Source: Casuarius casuarius | Taxonomy: Eukaryota > Chordata > Aves > Casuariiformes > Casuariidae | Assembly: GCA_003342895.1 (NCBI GenBank) | Contig: PTFA01000311.1 | Coordinates: 501,804 to 565,803, forward strand | Length of the DNA: 64,000 nucleotides | Direction of reading: 5' to 3' | Part shown: piece after piece, positions 37,145-49,092 of the stretch | Layout of the letters: each line of letters opens with the position of its first letter | Position numbering within the stretch: position 1 is the stretch's first letter | Program-made: the position numbers and the translations under genes | Notes under the pieces: model-generated | The model's input: only the letters and a program-made list of their open reading frames with translations | What the model was told of the DNA's origin: nothing | Database searches by the model: none

Positions 37145-37183
37145 CCATTCAAGGAACCACTCAAAAACAAACCATTCAAGGAA
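37145..37183 (+). repeat. 12-bp direct repeat
   Basis: CCATTCAAGGAA occurs at 37145-37156 and again at 37172-37183, separated by 15 bp. A minor local duplication. Confidence 0.7.
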
Positions 37184-38129
37184 AGCGGCATAAAACTTCT
37201 ATTAGAAGTATTGCTTTGTGCTACTCTGTCCAGAATTGTGCACCTGAACCCATGCTTTGCTTGTGAATGATAATTGGCTACTTTGGCCTTTGGCGGATGA
37301 AAGGCAGTAGCATTGCAGGACTATCTTGTATTGGAAAAAGCTTTTACAGGCAGTTTACAGGTCTGCTAATGGAAGGTCTGCAGTGTGTGCACACCAGACT
37401 GGCACACAGCATTGTGAAAAGCTCAACTGTTGGTCAGCAGCTTTCGCTGAGTGTATTGGTGAATGTAATCCAGCTCATCGTGTCAAATGTACCTTGTATT
37501 AAAACAGGCTTTCTCAACAGGAAGATGATTGAAGAGGTAGCAAATTAAACCATCCTTTATCCCTTTACATAGGGTTTCCTTTTTTGCGGTCACTGGCAAA
37601 CATGCCAACACATAGCAGAATTTTAAATTCCTTCTCCAGAATTGTGCTGAATTGTCTTACTTAGTTGAACCAGGGTGACAAAAGAGCTCCAAAGCTTGGT
37701 GAAGCAAATCTCTGAGAGAGGCAGAGAAGAGCAAGAACAAACTGGAGACTGGGAAGCTGAGGAAGTTAGAATTATAGTGAGCCATTCACGAGGATAGTTT
37801 AATTCCAGGCAGGAAAGACATAGATCTTTTGTTGGCTAAGTGAAGTCTTTACTTTGGTACTATGGCTTAAATGTAAAATTAAACAGCACTTCACTTTAAG
37901 AGGGCTGCCTGGCATTGTACTCCTTGACAGTCACAAGCCCCTCTATGCAACTTTAGGCACAGACTAAGCAGGATATGCAGAGTCACTCAGCTCAGTCCCT
38001 GCTGTTGCAGGAAACCCTGATCCACAGATCCTTTCAGAAACATGTCAGGTTCTGTCTTGAAGACAGTGATCCACTTACTGGGAGCTGCAGTTTCAGGCAC
38101 TGACATTTAGAGACCTTCTGCTTTCTGGC

Positions 38130-38830
38130 TTGAGTGTATCCATGGCTACTTTCTACCTGTTTGTTCTGCTGCCAGAATTGCCTGTTAATTTCAACAGTTA
38201 TCCACCAGCTGTGTTCATTTATCTTAAGCAATCATATTCCCTTTAAGCTTTCATTTAGCTAGTCTAAGCAGACCTGGCTCTTTTAATCTTTTCTTGTGTC
38301 CCTTGATTCTCTTGACCAACTGCATAGCTCTTCTCTATTCCCAATTTTGTTGCTCATTCCTAAGTGTGGGGTGTCAGAATGGTGCACAACATTTCCATCA
38401 AGACCCTATCAGTACCTTTCTATAAAGGCACTAATACTTTCTTTCCTCTGCTGGAAATAGTTGTCATATATCTCAAAGGACATATGTATCTTTCTCATAG
38501 CCCCATTATAGTGGTGGCTCCAATCATCCTGTAAGTAACTAATGTAGACATCTGTCTATACACTGCCATTTTTCAGCTGATTACATTCCATAACATAATT
38601 TATTAGTTCCCAAAATGCAAGATTTCAATACTTGTATTTCTACCTCTTTAATCTGCAAAGGCATCAAGGTCTTCCTTCCTTCCAACTGTCTTCGATATTG
38701 TCAGCATTTTCTGTGTTACCAGCTAATCTTCTTTTGCTAATTCACACTCCTACTTTTGTATATTGGTAAGAAATAAAATCAATCCCAGATGTGTTTCCTG
38801 AGGAACAGCCCTTGAAGAATTAGTTCTCCT
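38130..38830 (-). mobile_element. Very old CR1/L3-type LINE relic, reverse orientation
   Basis: On + it reads the reversed end of CR1-like ORF2 and the following region: 'ccctttaagctttcatttag', 'ctcttttaatcttttcttgt', 'catagctcttctctattccc', 'cccaaaatgcaagatttcaa', 'taccagctaatcttcttttg', then 'aataaaatcaatcccagatg' and 'cctgaggaacagccc'. The last block is the complement of the segment that encodes the GVPQGSVLGP reverse-transcriptase motif in intact CR1 elements, here beyond recognition as protein. Being reversed, its 3' side points toward lower coordinates. It is a fossil copy without coding capacity. Confidence 0.6.
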
Positions 38831-40991
38831 GAAGAGGAGTCATGTGTATCTCCTCCCAGCTGCAGTATGTGACATAACCAAACTTAATCTGCAAGTCTCT
38901 GATAGCCAGGGAGCCAGAGTAAGAGCGAAAGAATGGTGTGGGTCTGCCCAGGAAGACTTGTGGTTGAGGAGGTCAAGGTGGGGGGACGTGTTGAGAGTTA
39001 CACCCTTAGCAACCAGAGAAGGGTACAGATGCAGAACCAGCATCTCAACACCGAACTCTTCCTGTGAGATGTAAGTACCTTCAGCTCCTTTGAAACCACT
39101 TGATTTTGAGGGCTCTTAACATCTCACAAGAGGGACTATATTCCTTGTGCTGGGAACTTCAGGAGCTCGGCTAGATGACATACACCTCACAACGTAGGAA
39201 TGTCCAACAGTTTTAAAGTTTCCATGGAGGCAGATTTTTAGAACAGACACTGCTTTCTGCTGTTTGAGACCCAAACACTGGTGCATTGTGCTCTTGCACA
39301 AGAACCCAAATGCAACAGGGGGCTGGAGTAACTTATTCTAATTTTCTGAGAATTGTGCCAAAATAAATATATGGTGAACATCTAGTTAGATTTAAAAATA
39401 CTTTTTATAATCTATATTTTTAAAAATACCAGTGATAAAAGTTTTATAAGTGTATAGATGCACACTCTCTTTCTCTTTCACTCTTTTATGGATTTTACAA
39501 CAGCTTTTCTTGAAGGTAACTTTTACTATTAAAAATGTGTATTTAATATTTTACTTTGCTTGAAGAAGTTTAATTTGTGTTAAAAAATAAAAGAAGATAA
39601 ACATATTTGATATCAAAATTCAGTCTCTCTGATGCTAATATTATTTAATCCCACATTTAATCCTTCGAACCCTATTAGAGTTTACTGTTAACCAAAATTG
39701 TCCCATTTACCCTCCAGAACAAATTCTTTTGAAATACAATCCTGAACTTCATTCCAGACTACAGGAAAACATCCGTCCACATCTGAAGAGGATTAAATGC
39801 AAGCTCTCCAAAGCCCTATCTATCTATCAGCAACACTAAAGAGCCTATCACTGTAGTGTCTAGACACTGAGATAACCCTACCGATGCAAGCAGATGGTAA
39901 AAACCCCTCCACATCATGGATTTTCAAGATATAATGACACAAGGTTACATGAACATTCTTTTGGCAAAGCTTTTGATAGAAAAAGGACACTACCATATTT
40001 AGATACATACAACAGGAGAAAGTTTATAGGATTTTTTTTAAGTCACCTAGAATAAAAATTGATGGACCTGAGCCCAGACTCAGCAATAACTGAAGGCTAG
40101 AAAGGAGAGAAAAAAAAGAAAGGCAAAAAAAAGCCATGGCAAGGATTCCAGAGCAGATTTACATCTCAGGAAAAGAAGCAAAGGACACTAAGGAGCCAAA
40201 AATGGTGTATTTCCTTGAAATCAACACATATGGAAATGTTTTTAATCCAGTAAAAGATTTCTTCCTAAAACTGATTCCCAGAAGCAATTTCCCATACAAA
40301 GACTGTCCGTGTTAATGTACCATGAGCTGGGAGAGCTCATCTGGTGTCCTGCAACCTGCCCTAAGAATTCACTTTTAAGGAGAGATTTGAAATGGGATAG
40401 GTGCAGAGAAAGGCTTCTAGAGAGAGGACTGGACTAATGGTGACTAAAACCTGACAAAAAAAGGTATGATTTACTTAGTCTGGCAAAATGAAGGCAGAGG
40501 GGTGATGTGACTGCTGACTTAAATGTATTAGAAAAAGAGACAGCTAAGGTCAGGATTAAGCTTTATGATTATGGACCCTATTGGCATGTTAATAAATAGG
40601 TATATAGTAACCATGGGTGTATGTAGCCTCAACACTGGAAAGAGGTTGTTGGCTTTCAGAGGAGGGGGGCTCTGGGACAGATTTTTATGAGGAGTAAAAT
40701 GGTCTAAAAGACCCAGCTCTCTCCCTGCCTCCAACCTAGTGACTTTTGAGGTTGAACTAAACCAGTTTATAAGAGAAATGATGTGGCTGTCCTATCTTCC
40801 TAAATCCTCTCTTTGTGCTTCACTTCCCTTTCTGTAAAAACAGGTTATTGTTGCTCTCCTCTGTAATGCAGTGGTCTGAAGAAAAAGATATAAAAGCATA
40901 TGAAGCTGTCATTACTTTGTTGGTAGGAGACATGCAAATACCTTTGAGAGAACAATTTTTGAAATATCCTATGAAGCCTTTTCAGAGAAAG

Positions 40992-41009
40992 TTTTTTTTG
41001 GGGGGGGGG
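40992..41009 (+). repeat. T8 followed by G10 homopolymer
   Basis: Eight T then ten G in direct succession. Run lengths here may be miscalled, and the G run alone can stall polymerases. Confidence 0.85.
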
Positions 41010-41157
41010 TAAGGTAGGAGCGAAATGAAGATTGGCTTTATTTATTTGATGAGGGACTTACTGCTGTTGTGCCATCATTGGAAGGGCTGACACATCACAC
41101 TGAAATATTTATTGTAATTTATTTTAAGCATATCTAAAAGTTGATCATGGGATGCAT

Positions 41158-41182
41158 TAAATAAATAAAATAAAATAAATAA
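41158..41182 (+). repeat. (AAAT)n tetranucleotide repeat
   Basis: AAAT units with occasional extra A. This may be the A-rich tail of a decayed retroposon, but nothing recognisable adjoins it. Confidence 0.75.
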
Positions 41183-41639
41183 CCCTGGAGACCTCCCTTT
41201 GTAACATCAAGGTGTATAGAAGCTGAGTGTTGGGCATTTCTAATTTGATGTAATATATTTTCATGGTAACCCAAAGGTAACCCAAAAAGAGATCTGTTTG
41301 CTATGCTTGGCACCTTTAAGTGTAGAAGAGTCTCCCTGTCCGATGGGGAGCACCAGCCACTTTGCACAACACTTCTGAGGCACAGAGCTGTGCAGCAATT
41401 GTTCTCACCCATTTTCCTGTCTTGACTGACCTTCCCTAGTCCTTTCTCCCCTTGCCAGCACAATACATACACATTTTGATTTTTTCACACAGATGAAAAA
41501 ACATGGCTGGATCCTCCAAGATTAAAGACAGGGCAAGTCTCATATTTTTTTTTTTAGCAACCAACCAGGAAGATTTTCTGGGATAAAACCTGATGGATCA
41601 AATTCTACCTTTGGGTGGTATCTACTTTGGAAATAATTA

Positions 41640-41865
41640 GAGGTTTTTCCTGACCTCGGAGCCCCAGTGCACTAAATGCTGCATGACCACACACATCTTC
41701 ACTCCAAAGAGTGAAAAACCTCAATAAAACAGACAGATAAAATGGGTGCAAGAAAACAAAAGGATTAAATGATTTACTTAAGTCATGATCCGGATTAATT
41801 AAAAATCCAGAAAAGGAACCCAGGAAAAGAATGCCTACATCTCAGCCTCGTGCCTTATGTAATGA
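41640..41865 (-). repeat. MIR-like SINE fragment, reverse orientation
   Basis: The + strand shows 'ggattaaatgatttacttaa' with 'gtcatgatccgg', then 'gaacccaggaaaagaatgcc' and 'catctcagcctcgtgcctta'. This matches the order of reversed MIR-type SINEs ('ttaagtgacttgcccaaggtc ... gaacccaggagtcctgac ... agccctgtgc'). Heavily diverged, with unclear ends. Confidence 0.5.
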
Positions 41866-44010
41866 ATAATTTTGCTTTGCATGTACAATTTCCTCTGAAC
41901 TGTGATTAAGCAGAATTTTTAACTGCATGCAGGTATTCCTTACCCAACTACATATACAGAGACTGCAGTAGTTTATTTCCTCTTCTGTCTAAACAAATAT
42001 GAGTATTTAAAATTTTTATTTTAATTTCCACATCTGGAAGATAGAAGGCTCAAGATGTTCTACAAATTAAGTAAGCCTATCAATATAAAGAGTACTTTAA
42101 AACCCTCTCTTAAATGATACCCCAGAATTCTGTTAGTTTACCAGCTGTATCACCAAGGCCTCTATAAAAAAGGAAAATAGGTAATAAAATGGTTCTTTTG
42201 TCTTGTCTTTTTCTTGTGTAATATAGAGTAAAAAGGGAGAAAAATGCAATCTGTATTTTGGATACTTTCAGATAAAATTTGGGAATAAAGCAAAGATTGC
42301 AGATGCTCTGTAGAAAAGAAAGTATTGGTGCAAGTGTTCCTGTCTATTAGTTTCTGATATAACTAAGGTGTCTATTAATAGTGAAAACAAAAAAAGTACG
42401 TAAGAAGAGTATGCTTAAACACAGTGAAATAGAATAAGAAATACAAACGTCACATTTAGTCTAGTGATAGACTCAGAAAAGTCAAAACCAAAATAAGACC
42501 AAAAATTCCCCATTTAGGGGATGTAGAAAGCTGAGGCTCCCACACAACTCACAGTTTTGAGGTCGTTCTATCAGGTGTGGCCATATAAAACTGGAGTTCT
42601 TCTGTAATAGGAATGTGAGGGGGAGTCTTTTCTGCAACCTTATTGTCACACAGATTTCTCCTTTTTGGTGCAATAGCAAAAAAGCCAATTTTTTTTCTTT
42701 TGTGCATCCTTGAAGAAGGTATTTCCTGATTTGACATCAACAAATAAGGTGGGTATACAGAAGACAAACAGTATGAGGAATGCAAGCCTGTGTGAAATAG
42801 CATGTAACAGTGCCATGAAAAGGAAGATGACAATGCAGTACGTTTTTTCTCTCAGGAGTAAAAAGACAGTTACAAAGCTCTGGGGATGGGAGAAGAAAGG
42901 CCAAGATAATCAAGGGAACATCCCTTCAAAGCATGCCAATAGAAATGTGCTATTTCAGAAGAGACATGTGGAAGGGAGGAGAGGAAGCAGCCATGAGATT
43001 GGTAACAAATCAACAAAGGACAGACTTCTGAAATTTATTGCTTTCCCTAGTGACAGACTAGTCCTAGTGAAGGACTGGAAATGGCAGTAACTCACATCAG
43101 GAAACCACCTCTCCAGCTGCACAGTTAACACCAGGATGTATGGATGCAGGTATGTGGTGGGAGCTGAATAGGTGGGAACATTGTCTGGGGCTTGGAGCAA
43201 AGATGTTAGCGTCTCTGGGGAAACTGAGGCCACATCTGCAGAAATAGTCAAGTTCTACATGTTCTCCACAGCTGACAGTGCTGGATCCTTAGGAAGACAG
43301 GGTGTGCATCCACAGGCTTGTGTGTGAAGACAGGGTTGAGATAGTGTGGGTGAGCAGTACTGGATGAAGGAGGGCATGCTGTGGTGATACCTCTCTTTTT
43401 CCTTTCCAAGGAGACTGAAGAGACCCTCCAAAAATTGGGCTATACTTTCTCTTAGTGAGTCCTTCCCCTCTTGGCAACCTCCAGGTCTTTTCAGGACAAT
43501 GTACATGGGGTGCTTTCTTTAGGCAGGCTGGCGCTGGTAAACGCAGACCAGCTTGTTTGCTCACTCTTTCTTTCAAAGGATGTGGCCTTATAGTGTTCCA
43601 TAGTGGCATTTGACTTTGAGGCAGGTACTTAAGGCTCAGCATTAGGGACAAGGTTGGGTTAAAGTGGTGGGAGGGAGAGGAGGGTAACCCCGCCGTGTTG
43701 CAGTGGTAGTTCAACAGGGGCTTGATAAGAAGGAGAAATTGTTTCTACATTTCATCACAACTAACTTTACTAGGGGAGGGAGGGAGAAGGATGGGAGGCT
43801 GAGGCACCTTGAAATCGTTGTGCTGACTGCCTTAGCACATGGTGTTAGCTCTGCTATCATCTTCAGAAACATTTACCATGGAAGATACAATGAGATTCAC
43901 ATCACTACTTCAAAGCTTGTGGTGTAGCAAGAACAAGGCAGTATCAGAGAGGGCTGAGACAGCATTGTGTTTTTCTAACATATTGTTGAAGAGCAGAGTG
44001 GGAATGAAGA

Positions 44011-44030
44011 GTGGTGGGTGGGTGGTGGGG
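44011..44030 (+). other. G-rich tract, possible quadruplex
   Basis: Four closely spaced G runs (two GGG, one GG and one GGGG, separated by single T or GT) could fold into a two-layer G-quadruplex on +. There is no gene nearby to regulate. Confidence 0.5.
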
Positions 44031-46389
44031 AAATAGGAGAGAAATTGTGTAAATACTCTCTCGTAACTGTTAAAATTGTATGTAATTTGATCCTTTCTGA
44101 AAATTTTTTTCTAATATCTAAAAAGAGGGATAATCTTCAGCTCAGCATAAAATGTTTGAGGGGATTAGCTATCCTTCCCGTTCAGACAGATAGTGATAAT
44201 TCACACTTCACAAGTCTCCCAGTAGCTTGTCTCTAATAACTTCAGTAAGGTTAATAATTATCCTATAAAATTACCTGGCACTTGAACTGGCAACCAGTTT
44301 TACTGCCTGGAGGTGACTGTTAAACAATCCGTGTCTATTGGCAAGCAACACTGCATGCACAGCCTTGCAAACTGCTTCCCCCATGATGGGTATGTGAGTT
44401 GCATGGCACATTCACCACACTTACTACTTATTTTTGTATCCTGCCCACGTTTATCACCCCAGATACTAGAGGATATATGAAGTGTGTCCTCCAAGGCAAC
44501 ATCCACTCCAGCTTGGCACCATAAACAGAAATAGGTCATCAGTACCTGTGATTTTGTCAAAGGCGGATAAAGTTGAACAGTGTAAACTTGGGCATTAAAT
44601 CATAGCCATAAGGAAGATATTTATCATTGCTGCTTCAGACATCTCCATGCTATGTCCTGGTTCAAAACCTGCTTTTGAGATGTCCCAGATGTGAGCATAT
44701 GCTGTGTGTTGTTCAATCTTAATCACTTTGCCCAGGAAGCCAATGGCAGGAGCATTTGGTGAGAATGTGCAATTCAGGCAAAAGATTTGCAAAAGGCAGT
44801 TATGATGTTATTTAGACAATGAGGTTATTTTGAGAGTTTTGGGCATATTCTGAGAGAGTCATTAATTATTAGTAATGGTGCAGCTGATCTTGGTTTGTTT
44901 TTATTAGCCAGGATGAGCATGATTTGATTTTGAACAAATCAGCCAGTGCTGATAAAGCAGGGGGTAAAGCCCTTGTGTATCTAGTGGTAAACCCATGACT
45001 GCAGACACGTCACAGAATCAGCGTATTTTCCCCAGGATGAAATCAGTGTGTGCTGATTTCTGATCTCCATTTTGGTGTATAGGTTTCTGCTCACCACGGG
45101 CTCATTCCTTATTTAGCTTATATGTGTAAGATGAGATCCCTCAGCATCAGGGAATGCTTGTGGCTGACCTTTGCAATATGGGAATCAGGCTGATAAGCCA
45201 TCTCAATTTTGGCAATTGTGGCTTCCTTGCTGCATTCAATTTCCAGATTTAAGGTCATCATTCCTCTGCACTTGAATAAGCAGAAAAGAACAGAATACAG
45301 ATCTACAGTCCCAGTGAACGTCATCATTTCTGAACACCGAGTGTTGAAAATCTGCCCACAGGGAAAGTTATCTGATAGAAGCACAGTCTCATATTTAGTG
45401 AGAAATTGAAAGGATGAGCTAGTTCTCAGAATAATTGCTATATTTTATAATCGTTACTACACATTTATGAAGGGCCAGTTTACTAATGTAGCTCTCAAAC
45501 CTGCAGGCAAATATACATTGACATATGGTGATAACGTGTGGTCACATCCTTGTATTCATGTAAATCCCAGTCCAGGACCAGGATTATAGGTAAGGGATGA
45601 GCTCTACACTTTAAGATGTTGGCTGACTGTTGTTAAGAGATTTCTCTGAGAATAGTTCATTACAAACAGGACTCAAACACATTTTAATCTGGAACTGGAT
45701 GTCAAATCGCAATTTTTGGAAGAATTTGAATTCAAGCTTTTAATTTTGATTTAGCTCTAAGTTTTAATGCCAGATAGAAAAAAGGGACCTGTTTCTCTTT
45801 CCTATTGCCAGGATAAAAACAATCTAGTGCTGTTTATCTGTGGACTGTGACTTGCAAAGGAGATTGAAAAAGGCAAAGAGGCTAATTTAAACACAGTCTC
45901 TTGCCCCAGGTGGATTCTCTGCCTGCTGTTAGAATGCAGTGGATGCATTTTATACAGGCTCCTAAAATCGCACTGCTACAACGAAACATGTATTTCACTT
46001 GTAATTCTTGGTGTTTATGAAGAAAGGCTCCTTGTACATGGTTCAGATGATGTTATCCAAGCCTGAATCAGCAAAATACTGCACACTTGCTTCTGTATGG
46101 AGAGACAGTCATGTTTTTTGAAATTTAAGCCTGAAATGAATTTCCTTACTTTTAGTCATTTAATTTAGCTAATCTTTTGTGTCAATTTAAGATTCTTTTT
46201 AGTGCATCTTCTGACTACGACATTCCTGGTAGAAGCTTTTACCCTTGGGCAAAGGTTCCAATGACTTTAGAGAGAGTTTTGCATGGTAAAATTGCAGTAT
46301 CGGTGCTTATGGGTCTCAGCTGCCTCCAGGGAATCTTCTGTAGTCTGTATGGGGACAGGCAGGTTGGCTGCTATTCCTAGTTTTCTAGG

Positions 46390-46445
46390 TAGTCTGGTGT
46401 GTGATCACAGGAAAGCCCCTTAAGCTCTCTGTTCCTCAGTACACT
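46390..46445 (+). repeat. Short MIR-like fragment
   Basis: The run 'gtgatcacaggaaagcccct' with 'taagctctctgttcctcagt' matches the MIR core 'gtgaccttgggcaagtcact ... taacctctctgtgcctcagt' with scattered substitutions. Only about 50 bp survive. Confidence 0.5.
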
Positions 46446-49052
46446 TATAGCTTTTGTCTGGAGCTATGCAAGCATACAGGGAAATTCATAATATGACCTC
46501 CAGGGTGAAAAATGTCCTGGCTGGACTTATTGTTATCAAAAACCTCAGAGCTTAACAGTTTTGAGACCTCTAAGACCTAAATATTATTATGGCCTATCAG
46601 AAATAAGGATAGTACAAGCTAAGCTCTAACTAAAAATATTACAATTGGCTTTGTACTGTCATGTATAGGTCAAGACAGAACTTGTAAGCACTGATAATTC
46701 TTCCTGAGAGAGTGAACCAACTGGGGTTTTGGCCCTGAGGCTGAAAGCACACCCAACACAGTCAGCAATCTTTTAAAAAAAGTATTGTTTGTCACCCCTT
46801 ACTACTTAATTAAAAGGAATGTCAGGCATTTCTGAAAAGACAGTCGGTAAGTTGTCAAATGTAACAAAGAGAAAATAATTTCAGAAAGAAATAATGTCTC
46901 TGTAAATTATAACACCCATCCTTTTCTACACTAAACTGCAGCTATGATCATTTTAAGTGATTTTTGTATGGTGTTTTAAAATGAAATGTGATTCTCATGT
47001 TCATTCTCTGGCAATATGCCCTGAAATATTCCATTAAGTGTTTTCAATTACATGCCAGTCCCAATAGGATCTCAGTAAGAGGTTTTAAAAAGGTATCTTA
47101 TCTAGTACATTATCTAATGCAGTTTGAATGCTATCAATGTTGCAATAAATAAAGATAAATTAAGTAATATAAAAAAAAAGTGTTGTAGCTTTGAATCAAA
47201 TGACTGGATAGCAGCTGAGCAGATACATATGCGTACTCTTCTACTTAAAGAAAGGTTTCAGAACTTGGCACTGGAGTAAGATTTTTATTTAATATCTCAT
47301 TTCCACTGGCTTATATCAAAATCTATTTCAGGAATAAAAACAAAATGAAACCTAAACTACATTATTATATCTGAAAGCTTAGATGAGTGTATTTTTGAAA
47401 CATATGGAGGTACATTATCTGTATTATGATACCAATTACTGCTCAAAGGCTCAGTAGAAGAGGCAGCTGAGAGAAGCAAGTAGAAGCAAACAGTAGCTGA
47501 GCACTCATCTTTTTCAGGAAGCACCAGAGTAAAAGGGGGAGTGCAAACATGTGCGTGTATGTGTATGTGCTAATGTGCTGGTCATTTGCATTGTTAAAAG
47601 TGAAGCTGATCGTGTTGTTCAATCTACATAATTTATTGGATAAATTCATCCTGTTCTTTTAAACACTTGAGCGTGTCCATCACTTTACTAATATGAAGAA
47701 ATCTTATATTTCAGCAAAGGAAACCTCTTTATTAATGTAAAGTTCACAGGATCAGGGTTTTAGAGCTGTTTCTTGCTCAGAAACATCTCATAATTATGTT
47801 GTTTAGCTTGACTACGTGTTTTGTTCTATTGATAGCTAGAACTGAGGTATGGGAGCATGTGGTATCACATGACATTATTTCTGTTCTCTGGCTTGATGAC
47901 TTGGACATTAAACATTACTATGAATTCCCCATAGATTGATTATTTTTAATTCCCTGGGATAATCTTCCAGTTGGAATGGTGGGGAAAATCAAGCCAGCTC
48001 GTTTTCAGATGATACTTAATTGCTTATGAATACAGTTGCATGATATGGTTGTACTGGACATGCTGACTCTCTAGTTCCTTTCTAGGTCCATAATTTATGT
48101 CTCTAACAGGATCCTAAGATCCAATTGCTCTCCACCTTTCCCATGGCCTGGCTGTGATCCCTCAAAATCCTTACTCACAGTGCTCTATTCTGGGAGCCCT
48201 TTAGCCTTCAGAGTGAGAAGCTGTGAAAAACCATCATTGCTTTCATATTCACTGACAGGCTGGCTGCTGGGAAATGAAGGTAACGAAAGGAGCACTCCAT
48301 CATTGTCCAATTTGCTTGGTTGCAAGCTTCTTAGCTTCTTGTCGTATTTTAACAAAGATTTATAACATGCTGACTGGCTAAGGCCCCAGGGTTCCTAAAA
48401 GTAGAGGGTGGGGGAAGGGAACAAAAGCTACTAATAGAAATGTAACATTACGTTATGATAATTAGCATGAAATGTGAAGATTTTTATAAATTGCTTATCT
48501 GTTTTAATTATTCTTGAGACATCTGTAATATTAATGCATGGATAAAGAACAGTTAATTGGAAAATAAATGAGAGCTCTAAACGTATTTTTCCCCCTGTGT
48601 ATATCAAGGGAAGCCTCGATATTAAATCTTGAACTTCCAAATTCTTGTTGTTATAATGTAGAAACATACAAATTAATCAAACATTTATTATACAAACCAA
48701 GCCTTGTCAAATCCCAATTCTGATGGATTAACTAGCAAAAGCCTCCTAATACTGCAGAAAAGATGTTGTTTGCTTTGTTTTTAAAGGCAATTTTTTTGTC
48801 ACCATCACCATCAGGACTGCTGTAGTAAAATCTATCTGTGAATAACCATTTTCTGGAATTGTCATTTCCCTCCTTTTTTGCTCCCTCTGCATATTTCACA
48901 AATGTGAATTTTCCCTACAGACAATAGCAAGTTCTAAGCATGAACAAGATGACTGTAGGATGACAGTAATTTTTCTTTAGGTCTTCTGGGAGCCACTACA
49001 AAGCAGAACTTTATTATACCCCCAATATATACATCTATTAATGTTATGTAGC

Positions 49053-49092
49053 TACACATGCACACACCCCCACACGCACACTCACACACTCC
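49053..49092 (+). repeat. Degenerate (CA)n repeat
   Basis: CA units interrupted by C runs and GC, about 40 bp in all. Confidence 0.8.

Larger units (their letters stand above)
31736..38129. other. Non-coding stretch with one long chance-like frame
   Basis: Mostly unique sequence with a pyrimidine tract at 32981-33034. It holds the longest open frame of the window (35010-35612, minus), described separately. The segment 37000-37560 carries two consecutive + frames (84 and 93 codons) and a 12-bp direct repeat, but shows no splice or start evidence. Confidence 0.45.
38831..41639. other. Non-coding stretch, no gene seen
   Basis: AT-rich unique sequence. A frame at 38844-39074 ends beside a GTAAGT at 39070, but its upstream acceptor is weak and its translation is not protein-like. 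A T8-G10 homopolymer junction lies at 40992-41009. Confidence 0.5.

Noticed and set aside
38844..39074. 76-codon frame ending at a GTAAGT
   Set aside because: The acceptor is weak, the segment adjoins a LINE relic, and the peptide is not protein-like. A lncRNA exon cannot be excluded.
41558..41640. Phase-compatible + strand frame after a long T tract and TTTTTAG
   Set aside because: The T run is probably simple sequence, the frame is short, and it runs into a MIR-like fragment.
42549..43714. Cluster of frames up to 141 codons on both strands
   Set aside because: No recognisable domain, splice junction or initiation context, and translations on opposite strands compete. Treated as chance.
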